From assembly GCA_900542945.1 (NCBI GenBank), contig UQPI01000009.1, positions 1-50,650 on the forward strand: 50,650 nucleotides of DNA. The letters run 5' to 3'. The notes beneath the pieces are model-generated. The model made no database searches and was not told where the DNA came from. It worked only from the letters and a program-made list of their open reading frames with translations. This DNA is from an uncultured Collinsella sp. (GTDB lineage Bacteria > Actinomycetota > Coriobacteriia > Coriobacteriales > Coriobacteriaceae). Shown here piece after piece: positions 41,985-50,604 of this stretch. Every line of letters begins with the position of its first letter. Within the stretch, counting starts at the first letter, position 1. Position numbers and translations under genes: made by a program.

Positions 41985-42318
41985 CACAAACTCCCTCTGC
42001 TGTTGGTGACTTCTGCAGAGGATTATCGCACGAGCGGGCAGATGGCGTGGGGCACGATGCCGGCCCCGAGGGCCCACGGCAGGCACGCTCACCAGGTACG
42101 AGCGGGATACGGTCCAGAGGATGTTGGAGTGCGGGGCCTCGTGCGAGCAGATTGTAAGGGGTCTGGGCGGGTCGCCCTCGATGGCGAGCTTTGAGGCCTT
42201 GGAAGGCGGGCTGCTGCGGCGGCTATGGTTTATACTAAGGCGGTTGCTATCGAGTAATTCATACTTGGTTTGATTCGATTGTGAATGCGTAACTAGGATG
42301 GAAAGCAAAGGAAACTCT
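41985..42318. other. Intergenic stretch with no gene recognised
   Basis: This 334-base gap separates the divergent FMN reductase and DUF3784-like genes. The left half is GC-rich with no supported frame. The right half becomes AT-rich toward the small membrane protein gene and contains a TATACT near 42231-42236 that could be a -10. No repeat or structured RNA stands out. Confidence 0.5.
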
Positions 42319-42639
42319 ATGGAAACAGAGGATGCTGTTTGCTTGATGACTTCGATTGCCTTGATTGTCCTTTCAATCCAATACCGAAGAGGAAGATGGC
42401 TCTGCTCAATTGCTGGATATGATGTCACAAAAAGGGAGAGCGAGATTGATATACGCCCTTACGCAAAGCTGATTTCTTCTGTGACGTTATGGATGGGGCT
42501 GCTGTTTTTCTTGTGGGCGGTAGAGGACTGGGTACGCGATTGGAATACCAGCGTTTTTGAAGTTTTGGTTCTACTTCTGTTCAGCTTGGCCTCTTTGTCG
42601 TTCGTGCGGCTCGTTAGGTTTGTGTTTATGAGGCGATAG
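42319..42639 (+). CDS. DUF3784-like small membrane protein
   Basis: A 106-residue protein with three hydrophobic stretches, at about 7-22, 51-68 and 79-98. The pattern GRWLCSIAGYDVTKRESE followed by RPYAK resembles DUF3784, where a WLIAGYN-like motif precedes a charged segment and a helix. The function of that family is unknown. An ATG at 42298 is also in frame, but the ATG at 42319 follows AAAGGA at good spacing. The gene is clearly more AT-rich than its neighbours and uses codons such as AAA, ATA and TTG freely, which suggests recent acquisition. No mobile gene flanks it. Confidence 0.65.
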   Translation: METEDAVCLMTSIALIVLSIQYRRGRWLCSIAGYDVTKRESEIDIRPYAKLISSVTLWMGLLFFLWAVEDWVRDWNTSVFEVLVLLLFSLASLSFVRLVRFVFMRR

Positions 42640-42923
42640 CCAGCGGAAGTGGCTGGACGACAAAATGGACCAATGCAGCCAATTGTCAATAGAATTTGAT
42701 AGGCTTGGCTTAACAGATTTACTCGAGGGCATATCCGTGGCGGGGGATAGGTTCTATCTTGTTGAGCACTTATTTGCATCAGGCAAAGTAAACTAAGAGT
42801 ATCGAAACGGTGCCCCCGGGCCCCGGGAGGGACTGCGGGGACGTTCGGCTAACTGCGGGTACGGCCTATTTGCCCAATGTGTTCGGTTGAGATCGGAAAT
42901 TAACCATCATGCGCCCCATAACG

Positions 42924-44453
42924 CTAGTCCAGCTTGGTGCCCGGTACCTGCGGCGCCTCTTTAAGCAACGCATTGAGCTCGTTCAGAATGGAAACGGGCT
43001 GTCGGTCGACGGTGTCCAGATGAAGCGTCGCCACGTGAAGGGGTGGTTGATATTCAAATGAGCCGAGGAGCACGGGCGACCCCAGGAACCGCTCGATTTC
43101 GTCTGCAACCGCGTCGGTCTCTTCGGGATCAAGCTCGTCAAAGAGCGCCACGAACATCGGCCCCGTCGAGCGGAACAGACGACCCTTGCCGCGCGAGCAT
43201 TCCATGAGGCAGGCGGCAGTTTCTGCCAAAACGCGGTCGCCCGCATCAAAGCCAAAGCGGGCATTGACCTCGGCGATATCGTCAACCTTAATGGCAATAA
43301 AGCCCGCCATGCGCGCCACGCGGCGCATTTCGCCAATGGCGTTGACCAGGGCGTGGATATCGCCCAGGCCGGTCACGGAATCGGTCGTATCTGCCAAGCT
43401 TCGGTTGACGACAATGCCCACGTACATGTTGGGCTCGGTATCGGTGCCGTCCAGGCGGTGGCCCGTGCAGTCGCAAAGCGCGTATTTTCCGGCGGTATTC
43501 ATGACGCGATACTGCATGCAGTGGAAGTGCCACGTGCCGTTTACCACCATATCGAGCTCGGCACGTACGTTGTCGCGGTCCTCGGGGTGAACACGGGCAA
43601 GCCATATATCGAGCGAGTTGTAGGGATGCTGAGAGGGTAGGTCAAAATCGCGCACGGCATTAACCGACCATTGCGATTCGCCGGTGTCGAGGTTAATGAT
43701 GAACGGATAGCGTGTCTCGGAGCTCATGGAGATCGCTTGGAACACCCGGTCGTTGCAGGGAAGCTGATCGACGATTGGGCGTTGCGGCGCGTCATTGTCT
43801 TTCGGTTGCTGCACACGATGCATAAGCTTATAGCGATACATCTTGCGATCGGCATCCATCGTCATCAAGCGACGCGTGTCGCCGGCAAGTGGATCGACGC
43901 GCGAGCAGCCAAAGCTAAAGCTGCCGATCATGGGCGCCTTGCCGCCTGAGCTCGCCTCGATCAGCCCGGCACGTACCTGCTCCAAGCGCTGCTCGAGTTC
44001 AGTCTCGTTTGCGGAAAGCGAGATGAGCACAAACTCGTCTCCACCGATACGGAACAGCAGGTCATCGGGCTCCATTGTCTCGGTGAGCGTGCGGCAGATG
44101 CTCAGAATATAGCGATTGCCTTCGGCGTGGCCAAACCTATCATTGCAATGTTTGAGATGGTCGATGTCAATATAGGCGCAGGTGAAGGGGTCGCCTTTGT
44201 GCCAGAGTTGCTCGACGTGACGGTCGAGTCCGCTGCGGTTGCCCAAGTTGGTGAGCGGGTCGATATAGGCGTTGCTCTCAAGCAGCCGGCGCTCTTGCTG
44301 CAGGATGGCATGCGTCTTTTGCAGTTGTTCGCCAACGGCGCGTAGCTCAGCAGGCAGCGCGGCAACATCGAGTTCGGCGGTCGAGATGCCATTCGCAAGT
44401 CGCTGAAGATAGGCAATAATCGATTGCTCGCCCAAGCGATACGACTCGTTCAT
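42924..44453 (-). CDS. GGDEF-PAS-degenerate GGDEF diguanylate cyclase
   Basis: A 509-residue cytoplasmic signalling protein. The N-terminal GGDEF domain (about 60-225) keeps the active site RIGGDEF at 137-141, DPLTNLGNRSGLD and a YIDIDHLKHCNDRFGH metal site. It should make cyclic di-GMP. The RxxD inhibitory site five residues upstream is absent (EPDD). A PAS-like domain follows at about 240-370 (ARVHPEDRDNVRAELD, QYRVMNTAGKYALCD). The third domain is a second GGDEF fold whose signature is lost (RSTGPMFVALFD). ATG at 44453 with AAGGAGG nine bases upstream. It has the same domain plan as the next gene, indicating duplication. Confidence 0.9.
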   Translation of the reverse strand: MNESYRLGEQSIIAYLQRLANGISTAELDVAALPAELRAVGEQLQKTHAILQQERRLLESNAYIDPLTNLGNRSGLDRHVEQLWHKGDPFTCAYIDIDHLKHCNDRFGHAEGNRYILSICRTLTETMEPDDLLFRIGGDEFVLISLSANETELEQRLEQVRAGLIEASSGGKAPMIGSFSFGCSRVDPLAGDTRRLMTMDADRKMYRYKLMHRVQQPKDNDAPQRPIVDQLPCNDRVFQAISMSSETRYPFIINLDTGESQWSVNAVRDFDLPSQHPYNSLDIWLARVHPEDRDNVRAELDMVVNGTWHFHCMQYRVMNTAGKYALCDCTGHRLDGTDTEPNMYVGIVVNRSLADTTDSVTGLGDIHALVNAIGEMRRVARMAGFIAIKVDDIAEVNARFGFDAGDRVLAETAACLMECSRGKGRLFRSTGPMFVALFDELDPEETDAVADEIERFLGSPVLLGSFEYQPPLHVATLHLDTVDRQPVSILNELNALLKEAPQVPGTKLD

Positions 44454-44491
44454 GATGGATAACCTCCTTGGGCACAACAATGGTTTGTATC

Positions 44492-44522
44492 ATATCCCCA
44501 ATTTGGTTTGGATTGGGGATAT
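44492..44522. terminator. Perfect 11-bp hairpin between the two cyclic-di-GMP genes
   Basis: ATATCCCCAAT (44492-44502) and ATTGGGGATAT (44512-44522) surround a 9-base loop. It lies just upstream of the cyclase ribosome binding site and downstream of the GGDEF-EAL gene, both on the minus strand. It may terminate the first transcript or act as an operator; no U-run clearly favours one. Confidence 0.55.
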
Positions 44523-44579
44523 AAGTTAGCCAATGGGGACAAAACACCCCTTCGACGGTGGCGTTTGTGCACGAGCGTA

Positions 44580-47297
44580 TTAGTTGTTGTCGCCACCATC
44601 GAGCAATGCCTCAAAATCCTTCGCCGGCATGGGGCGGTAGTAGAGGAAGCCCTGAGCGTAGCGGGCGCCCATTTGACGCAGCATGTTTGCCTGCTCATTT
44701 GTCTCGATGCCTTCGACCACAACGGGCAGATGGAGCGACTGCGCCATCTCGAGCATCGATGAAATGATTTGCACACTGCGGCCTTGATCGCCGTCGACGG
44801 GCACAAACGTGCGGTCGAGCTTGATGACGTCGACGTTGACATTCTTGAGCATCGCGAGCGTGGACTGTCCGGTGCCAAAATCGTCCATGTAGGTCGAGAA
44901 GCCACGGTTGTGCAGGTCGGCCGTCAGCTTATCCACAGCCTCGGACTCTCCCGTATAGGCTGTCTCGGTGATCTCGATGCGCATGAGCTCGGGCGGCAGA
45001 TTGTATTGGTCGGCGAGCGCCCCCATATGCTCGGCAACGTCGCAGGCAAGGATATCCACGCGCGACACGTTGAGCGAGATCGGAACCACGCGAAGCCCTC
45101 GATCGATGCGCCCGCGCAGCCACGAGGCAACGCCCTGCCAAACGTATTTGTCGAGCGTCACCACAAAACCACTTTCCTCGAGAGCGGGGATAAAGGTGAC
45201 GGGTGAAATGAGGGAGCCATCCTTGTCAATCCAGCGCGTGAGCGCCTCGGCGCCAATAATCTCGCCGGTTTCCATGTCGACCTGGGGCTGCAAGTAGTAG
45301 GTGATGCGGCCGTTTGAGAGCGCGTACTGGAATTCGGTCAGCGTGCGGTGGAACGAGATTTCGCGCTCATACTCCTCGGGGCGGAAAATGGCAACGCGCT
45401 CCTTAAAGTCGTTTTTTGCACGCCGATTGGTAAACATGGCCTTGGCCTGCGCATCGATAGTGATTTCCTCGTTGGAGTCGATGGGGTAGACGCCCATGGA
45501 CGGCCAGAAACCCACGCCGTCATCATGCTTGGCCACGGCCTGGCGAACGCGGCTATAAATCTGATGGACGGTGTCGTGTTCAAAGGGGATGAGTATGCAA
45601 AAGTCGTCTTGGCCCCAGTACCCTGCGACGCCCATGTCGGCATTCTCGATGTCCTTGAGGACCGTGCCCACGTCGGCGAGCATGCGGTCGCCCTCGGCCT
45701 GTCCGTGCCATTCGTTGAACAGTCGCATGTGTCCCATATCGACGGTGGCGATACACCAGGCGCCGTTGCGCCTTGTCTCGAGAAATTCGTTGGCGTGGCG
45801 CATAAACTCGCTGGGTCGATAGAGACCCGTGAGCGGATCGATGCGTTCGGCGATGGCGCTTTTGCGCTCCACCTCGGGTATGGGGAGGCTGTCGTTGGGA
45901 ACAAGCCCGCCGGCCGTGCGAATGCGACGGTCGAGTTCGCCTAAAACGGCGGCCGTTTGATTGGTCAGGTGCTCGTAAAAGGCCGGAACGACAAGACAGA
46001 CGGGGGTAATGGTGTCGCCCGCGATTCGAACGGGAGCGAAAACGGCCTCTTTGAGATGTTGGATCAGTTGCTCGAATGCTTCGTGATCCAAATTGTTGCT
46101 AAGCACGACGAACTGGGCGTTGCGTGAGCGGAAGACGCGACTCCTGCCGCGAGTAATCGACAGCATGCGGCCTGCGTATTCGGCGAGCATGTTGTCGACG
46201 GCCTCGCCCCCGTAGAGCTCGTTGAGCTTTGCCGTGCCACGAACGCGTACCGCTATAAGCCCCGTCTGGCAACGGTCGCGACGGCAGGCATCGATAACGT
46301 TGGCCAGCATGCGCTGCGTCCCGAGGCCCGTGGCGGCGTCGACGGTCTCGGCAAGCGAGTGGTTGACGAGCTCGCCGACGTAGAGTGAGGGGACACCTTC
46401 GTCGCCGTCGATACGAAACCCGCGAGCGCGGCAGAGGACGAAATCGCCGGCGGCGTTGCGCACACGATACTGCATGACGTGACGGTGTTTGGAGCCGTTA
46501 TAGATCTGGTCGATGTCGTTGGTATAGGCTTCAAGGTCATCGGGATGGACACGCGTTTTCCAATAATCGTGACAGTTGTCTATATGCTCCGAAGGAAGAC
46601 CAAGATCGCGCATAGCGCCTCGTGACCAAAGGGTTCGATGTTTGTCCAAGTTCTCGATAAAGAAATATCGGCCTTCGTTGAGCATCGAAAGAGCGTCGAA
46701 AATGCGATCGCTTATTTCGAAGTCGTCGGTGTGGACTTGTGCGATATTGCGTCGATCAAGGTGCACGGCATGACGTAGCTTGTAGTCGTACATGCGATGG
46801 TCGGCATCGTTCGTCAAGCGATTGGGGGCTTCGCCCAGGGCGGGGTCGGCGTGTGCCACTCCGTAGCTAAACGAGTGAGGCATCTCGGAATCGTTATTTT
46901 TGAGCAGGACCTCTCGACAGTGCTCCAGACGTTCGGCAAGGTCATCCTCGGTCGCGATTGTGGACAGGATGGCAAACTCGTCGCCTCCCAGGCGAAATGC
47001 CGCCTCGTCCACCTTCATATACAGCTTGAGATAGAGGCTCACCTGCAAGATATAGCGGTTGCCCTCGTCGTGTCCAAAGATGTCGTTGCAGTGCTTAAGG
47101 TTATCGATGTCGATAAACGCCATGGTTACGGGCAATTCCTGCTCCCAGATTTCCTCTAGGGAACGGGTAAAGCCGCCGCGGTTGCCAAGACCGGTAAGCT
47201 CGTCGGTAAAGGCAGTCCTGATCAGATCGTCCTGACGCTCGAGAAGGTCACGGATGGTCTTTTCGAGCGTCTCGGTGTAATTGCTGGCGATATCCAT
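44580..47297 (-). CDS. Multidomain GGDEF-PAS-(GGDEF)2-EAL protein
   Basis: A 905-residue cytoplasmic protein with potential to make and degrade cyclic di-GMP. Domain 1 is GGDEF with an intact FRLGGDEF (104-108). A PAS-like domain follows (TRVHPDDLEAYTNDIDQIYN). Two GGDEF folds come next, both without the signature (RSRNAQFVVLS and GYWGQDDFCIL, the latter near 557). The C-terminal EAL domain, from about 650, has GAEALTRW, LNVSRVDIL, RIEITET, DDFGTGQSTL, KLDRTFV and VVVEGIET, so the catalytic residues look complete. The ATG at 47297 is chosen; an upstream GTG at 47354 has no ribosome binding site. Two activities in one chain usually mean one is regulatory. Confidence 0.9.
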   Translation of the reverse strand: MDIASNYTETLEKTIRDLLERQDDLIRTAFTDELTGLGNRGGFTRSLEEIWEQELPVTMAFIDIDNLKHCNDIFGHDEGNRYILQVSLYLKLYMKVDEAAFRLGGDEFAILSTIATEDDLAERLEHCREVLLKNNDSEMPHSFSYGVAHADPALGEAPNRLTNDADHRMYDYKLRHAVHLDRRNIAQVHTDDFEISDRIFDALSMLNEGRYFFIENLDKHRTLWSRGAMRDLGLPSEHIDNCHDYWKTRVHPDDLEAYTNDIDQIYNGSKHRHVMQYRVRNAAGDFVLCRARGFRIDGDEGVPSLYVGELVNHSLAETVDAATGLGTQRMLANVIDACRRDRCQTGLIAVRVRGTAKLNELYGGEAVDNMLAEYAGRMLSITRGRSRVFRSRNAQFVVLSNNLDHEAFEQLIQHLKEAVFAPVRIAGDTITPVCLVVPAFYEHLTNQTAAVLGELDRRIRTAGGLVPNDSLPIPEVERKSAIAERIDPLTGLYRPSEFMRHANEFLETRRNGAWCIATVDMGHMRLFNEWHGQAEGDRMLADVGTVLKDIENADMGVAGYWGQDDFCILIPFEHDTVHQIYSRVRQAVAKHDDGVGFWPSMGVYPIDSNEEITIDAQAKAMFTNRRAKNDFKERVAIFRPEEYEREISFHRTLTEFQYALSNGRITYYLQPQVDMETGEIIGAEALTRWIDKDGSLISPVTFIPALEESGFVVTLDKYVWQGVASWLRGRIDRGLRVVPISLNVSRVDILACDVAEHMGALADQYNLPPELMRIEITETAYTGESEAVDKLTADLHNRGFSTYMDDFGTGQSTLAMLKNVNVDVIKLDRTFVPVDGDQGRSVQIISSMLEMAQSLHLPVVVEGIETNEQANMLRQMGARYAQGFLYYRPMPAKDFEALLDGGDNN

Positions 47298-47621
47298 GCT
47301 GTAAGCGGCTTCCTGAGGTCGGGGTGTATTGCGTCGGGCGAGCTCGTTGTACACACGCGTTGCTGCTCAACGCTTTGCGTGTATCCAGGCCCCCGCCTTG
47401 CTGCGTCGCTGGTTTAATATGTCGGTCCGTGTTCGCTGCTGATAACTATTGAGTAGTATAAACAACAATAGAGGATTGTATATGGGTGCCCCTGCCGCGG
47501 GCGGCTATTATTCGCCAATCGGTAGCGTGACGATGCGATGCTCGATATAAATGCGACTGAGTCGATATATGTTGGCGGGTATACTTGTTCCGCTTTAAAA
47601 CACGGGAACGGAGATGGTCGC
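47298..47621. promoter_or_regulatory. Divergent promoter region of the GGDEF-EAL and patatin genes
   Basis: On the plus strand TATACT at 47580-47585 with CTGAGT 17 bases upstream is a plausible promoter for the patatin gene; a second option is TTGGCG with TTAAAA. On the minus strand a TATACT (complement of 47455-47460) lies inside a CTATTG/CAATAG inverted repeat at 47446-47471, which could regulate the GGDEF-EAL gene. No gene is supported in the gap. Confidence 0.4.
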
Positions 47622-48491
47622 ATGGCACAGCCAGACACGACGCGCACGGTGGGGCTTGCGCTCGAGGGGGGCGGCTACCGCGGTATGTATACGGCGGGCG
47701 TGCTCGACGTATGGATGGAGCACGGCTTAACCTGCGACCATATGGTGGGTGTCTCGGCGGGCGCGGCGTTTGGCTACAACTTTAAATCGCGCCAGATCGG
47801 CCGCGCCATTCGCTACAACAAGGCCTATTGCGCCGACAAGCGCTATGCGAGCGTGACGAGCTGGTTGCGAACCGGCGATATGTTCAATGCCGAGTTTGCC
47901 TATCATGAGGTACCCATCGAGCGCGATCCCATCGATCTGGAGGCATATCGCGCCTGCCCCATGCGGTTTACGTGCGTATGTACCGATCTTAAGACGGGGC
48001 AGGCCGTCTACCATGACCTGCCCTATGGCGACGAGCGCGATATTGAGTGGATCCGGGCGTCGTCGGCGATTCCCGTGGCGACGCGTCCTGTTGCCATCGA
48101 GGGTCGTAAGTACTTGGATGGCGGTGTTGCCGATTCCATTCCCAGCGCTTGGCTGTTTGCGCAGGGGTATGACCGAAACATCGTGGTACTCACGCAACCG
48201 GCGGGCTTTGTAAAGCAGCCCAATAGCGTGATGCCTATGCTGCGTCGCGTGTATCGTCACTACCCTGAGTTTGTCGCAGCGCTTGAGCATCGGCATGAGG
48301 TCTACAATGCCACGCTCGATGACCTGGCACGTCGAGAGGCTGCCGGCGAAATCTTTGTGGTGCGGCCGAGCGAATCGGTGAAGGTGCCGTCGCTGTGCCG
48401 CGAACCGGATGAGCTCGAGCGCATCTACCAGGTCGGCCGCCACGATGCAGAGGCGACTTTGCCGGCGTTGGAAGCGTATCTGGCGGGGTAG
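47622..48491 (+). CDS. Patatin-like phospholipase family protein
   Basis: A 289-residue putative lipid acyl hydrolase of the patatin family, cytoplasmic or membrane-associated, with no signal peptide. The oxyanion loop LEGGGYRGMYTAGVLD starts at about 15. The nucleophile elbow GVSAG has Ser45, and the second catalytic residue is Asp166 in YLDGGVADSIP. This gives the usual Ser-Asp dyad. The C-terminal part has the family's variable helical cap. The frame is open farther upstream, but the ATG at 47622 follows CGGAGAT and gives a normal start. The natural substrate is unknown. Confidence 0.92.
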   Translation: MAQPDTTRTVGLALEGGGYRGMYTAGVLDVWMEHGLTCDHMVGVSAGAAFGYNFKSRQIGRAIRYNKAYCADKRYASVTSWLRTGDMFNAEFAYHEVPIERDPIDLEAYRACPMRFTCVCTDLKTGQAVYHDLPYGDERDIEWIRASSAIPVATRPVAIEGRKYLDGGVADSIPSAWLFAQGYDRNIVVLTQPAGFVKQPNSVMPMLRRVYRHYPEFVAALEHRHEVYNATLDDLARREAAGEIFVVRPSESVKVPSLCREPDELERIYQVGRHDAEATLPALEAYLAG

Positions 48492-48513
48492 GGCAAGCTG
48501 CCGTGGACTCGGC

Positions 48514-48683
48514 GGAAAGCGCGTCCCAGAATGAGCGCTCAGAACGGGTTACAGTTTCCCAAGCGGTGGGGTTTCGGAAAGTACGTCCCGGAATATGCGT
48601 TCAGACTGGGATGCGGTTTCCCGTTGAGCCTCTATATGGAAAGCGCATCCCGGAATGGAGGTCCAAACTGGGATGCGCTTTCC
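48514..48683. repeat. Tandem array of three 46-bp palindromes with exact 62-bp period
   Basis: Units begin at 48514, 48576 and 48638, each 46 bases long and separated by 16-base spacers. The last unit is nearly perfect, with arms GGAAAGCGCATCCC and GGGATGCGCTTTCC. The first two have drifted (arms GGAAAGCGCGTCCC and GGAAAGTACGTCCC), with partly mismatched right arms ending TTTCC. The array fills the convergent gap between the patatin gene and thiE, and could terminate both. Confidence 0.88.
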
Positions 48684-48727
48684 GCTATTGAAGATATGAA
48701 GCTGCGAATCGGCTGCACGGCTTATGC

Positions 48728-49423
48728 TTATGCCTGCTGCCAGGTGTCGACGAGCTCCTTGGCTGCGGCGTGGGGGTCGTCGGCACCGCAGACGGCGCTC
48801 ACCACAAAGAAGCCGTCGACGCCGGTGGCCTTGAGCTGCGGCAGATCGGCCGTCTTGACGCCGCCGCCCACCACGATGGGTACGGGGCTTGCCGCATGGA
48901 GGGCTGCCAGGTCCTCAAAGCTCTTGGTGATGATGGAACCGTCGGCCGCGCGTCCGCAATCGCGCTTGGTCTCGGTCTCGTGGAGCGGGCCTATGCCCAG
49001 GTAGTCGACCAGGCTCATGTCGGCGGTCTTGACGTACTCGAGCATCTCCTCGCAACGGGCCGAAAGACCCACGATGGCATCGGGGCCCAGCAGCTTGCGA
49101 CAGACCTCGACGGGGATGTCGCTCTGACCCACGTGCACGCCGTCGACAGCGATGCCCTGCTCGCGCGCGGCGAGCACGCAGTCAAGGCGGTCGTCGATCA
49201 GCAAGGCGACCTGACCGGTCTTGCCGGCCTGAGCGATAGCCTGCGCGGCGTCGTCGGTCAGCGCGATGATCTCGCGGGCACTTGCCACCTTGGAGCGCAC
49301 CTGGATGCAGGTAAAGCCGGCGTCGAGTGCCTGGGCCACTACATCGCCCACGGGGCGCCCGAGCGTGTTTTCGGGACCGAGTACCAGATAGGCCGAGATA
49401 TCAAGGTTGTCGCGGATGCTCAT
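48728..49423 (-). CDS. thiE: Thiamine-phosphate synthase
   Basis: A 231-residue TIM-barrel enzyme that joins hydroxymethylpyrimidine diphosphate and thiazole phosphate to thiamine phosphate. Conserved features are CIQVRSKVASAREI (usual QLR/QVRxK), LLIDDRLDCVLAAREQGIAVDG, VHVGQSD, VGLSARCEE in the place of the usual VGVSTH, DYLGIGPLHETETK and PIVVGGGVKTADL. The final VSAVCGADDPHAAAKEL is typical. Its start overlaps the preceding gene by four bases (ATGA), so it is the last gene of the thiM operon. All positions known to bind the pyrophosphate look intact, apart from the Ser-Ala-Arg variant of the STH loop. Confidence 0.95.
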   Translation of the reverse strand: MSIRDNLDISAYLVLGPENTLGRPVGDVVAQALDAGFTCIQVRSKVASAREIIALTDDAAQAIAQAGKTGQVALLIDDRLDCVLAAREQGIAVDGVHVGQSDIPVEVCRKLLGPDAIVGLSARCEEMLEYVKTADMSLVDYLGIGPLHETETKRDCGRAADGSIITKSFEDLAALHAASPVPIVVGGGVKTADLPQLKATGVDGFFVVSAVCGADDPHAAAKELVDTWQQA

Positions 49424-49761
49424 CGTGCTTCCTCCTGTTTCTTGATCTGTGCTTCCATGCGCTCGAGTTTGCCGGTCATGGTGTCGGTAAATCCGGGTCG
49501 AATATCGGCTTTGAGCACGACTTCGGTGCGGATGCCCTTGCTCGCTAACACAAAGGTTGCGTCGCGCACGACCTGCATGACCTCGTCCCAGTCGCCCTCG
49601 ATCTCGGTGAACATCGAGGTGGTGCGGTTGGGAAGGCCGCTCTCGCGAATGACGCGCACGACCTCAGCGACCTCGGCGGACAGTTCATCGCCGGTGCCAC
49701 ACGGGGCGATGGCCACGGCGACGAGCGTGTTCATGCCGGCGTTGGTTGCGGGCTCGGACAT
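49420..49761 (-). CDS. MTH1187-type thiamine-binding protein
   Basis: A 113-residue protein of the DUF77/MTH1187 family with a ferredoxin-like fold. Members bind thiamine or its precursors and assemble as tetramers. Typical stretches are VAVAIAPCGTGDELSAEVAEV, YTxxxMFTEIEGDWDEV-like TTSMFTEIEGDWDEV, and VLKADIRPGFTDTMTGKLERM. It lies between thiM (three-base gap upstream) and thiE (four-base overlap downstream), which supports a role in thiamine-precursor handling rather than catalysis. No membrane segment is present. Confidence 0.9.
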   Translation of the reverse strand: MSEPATNAGMNTLVAVAIAPCGTGDELSAEVAEVVRVIRESGLPNRTTSMFTEIEGDWDEVMQVVRDATFVLASKGIRTEVVLKADIRPGFTDTMTGKLERMEAQIKKQEEAR

Positions 49762-49764
49762 GGC

Positions 49765-50604
49765 TTACGCCTCCTCGAGCTCGAGTCGGTTATCGGCGAT
49801 GTCCTGGGCGGTTGCGCGGTAGAGCTCGTCGATAAAGGCGACCTTAAAGCTTGCCGGGGCATCGGCGACAGCGGCGGCACGCGTGCCGGCTACGTTGTAG
49901 ACGGCGGTGCCGCAGACGGCTGCCGTAAACGGATCGGCAGCGCAGGCGTACACGGCTAGCACGCCGCCCTGCGAGCAACCGCAGCCGGTAATCTTTGACA
50001 TGAGCGGGCTGCCGCCGTGGGATTTGGCTACAGTCGTGCCGTCGGTAATCAGGTCGACTTCGCCCGAGACCACCACAGCGCCGCCGGTGTAGCGGGCGAG
50101 CGCCACGGCGGCATCGCGGGCGGCATCTACCGTGTCGGTGGTATCGACACCGCGGACGCGGCTCAGATCGGCCGCCTCGCCCTCAAGACCCCACAGACCG
50201 GCGAGCGCGATGATCTCGGAGGCGTTGCCGCGCACGATGGCGGGCTTGTACTGCTTGAGTTCGCCTACCAGCTGGGTGCGTAGACTGCCGATACCCAGGC
50301 CCACCGGATCGAGCACCCAGGGCTTGCCGGCGTCGTGTGCCGCTTTGGCCGCGCGGGGAATCGTCTGCTCGTAGATGGGGAAGAGCGTTCCCATGTTCAG
50401 ATAGATGGCGCCGCCGCCGGCAACGAGTGCCTCGCCCTCGTCGGGCAGATAGACCATGGCGGCCGAACCACCCACGGCGAGCTGCGCGTTGGCGACAAAG
50501 TCAATCGTCACCGTGTTGGTGATGGAGCCTGCCATGGGATTGGTGGTGCGAATCTCCTCCACGGCCTTTACCACATGCTGCTTAAGCTGTTCCGAATCAA
50601 TCAC
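49765..50604 (-). CDS. thiM: Hydroxyethylthiazole kinase
   Basis: A 279-residue ribokinase-like enzyme that phosphorylates the thiazole moiety during thiamine salvage. Family stretches are VKAVEEIRTTNPMAGSITNTV, where NPL-type NPM is usual, and LAVGGSAAMVYLPDEGEALV. WVLDPVGLGIGSLRT and VRGNASEIIALAG follow. The catalytic region KITGCGCSQGGVLAVY matches the family TGxGC motif. GTG start with AAGGAGG eight bases upstream. Only 46 bases of leader are inside the window, and I see no part of a TPP riboswitch there. It heads the thiM, thiamine-binding protein, thiE operon. Confidence 0.95.
   Translation of the reverse strand: MIDSEQLKQHVVKAVEEIRTTNPMAGSITNTVTIDFVANAQLAVGGSAAMVYLPDEGEALVAGGGAIYLNMGTLFPIYEQTIPRAAKAAHDAGKPWVLDPVGLGIGSLRTQLVGELKQYKPAIVRGNASEIIALAGLWGLEGEAADLSRVRGVDTTDTVDAARDAAVALARYTGGAVVVSGEVDLITDGTTVAKSHGGSPLMSKITGCGCSQGGVLAVYACAADPFTAAVCGTAVYNVAGTRAAAVADAPASFKVAFIDELYRATAQDIADNRLELEEA

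Noticed and set aside
42640..42923. Possible gene between the DUF3784-like and cyclase genes
   Set aside because: Only short frames without start signals are present. A GGGGACGTT word near 42837 hints at a decayed repeat, but no palindrome could be confirmed.
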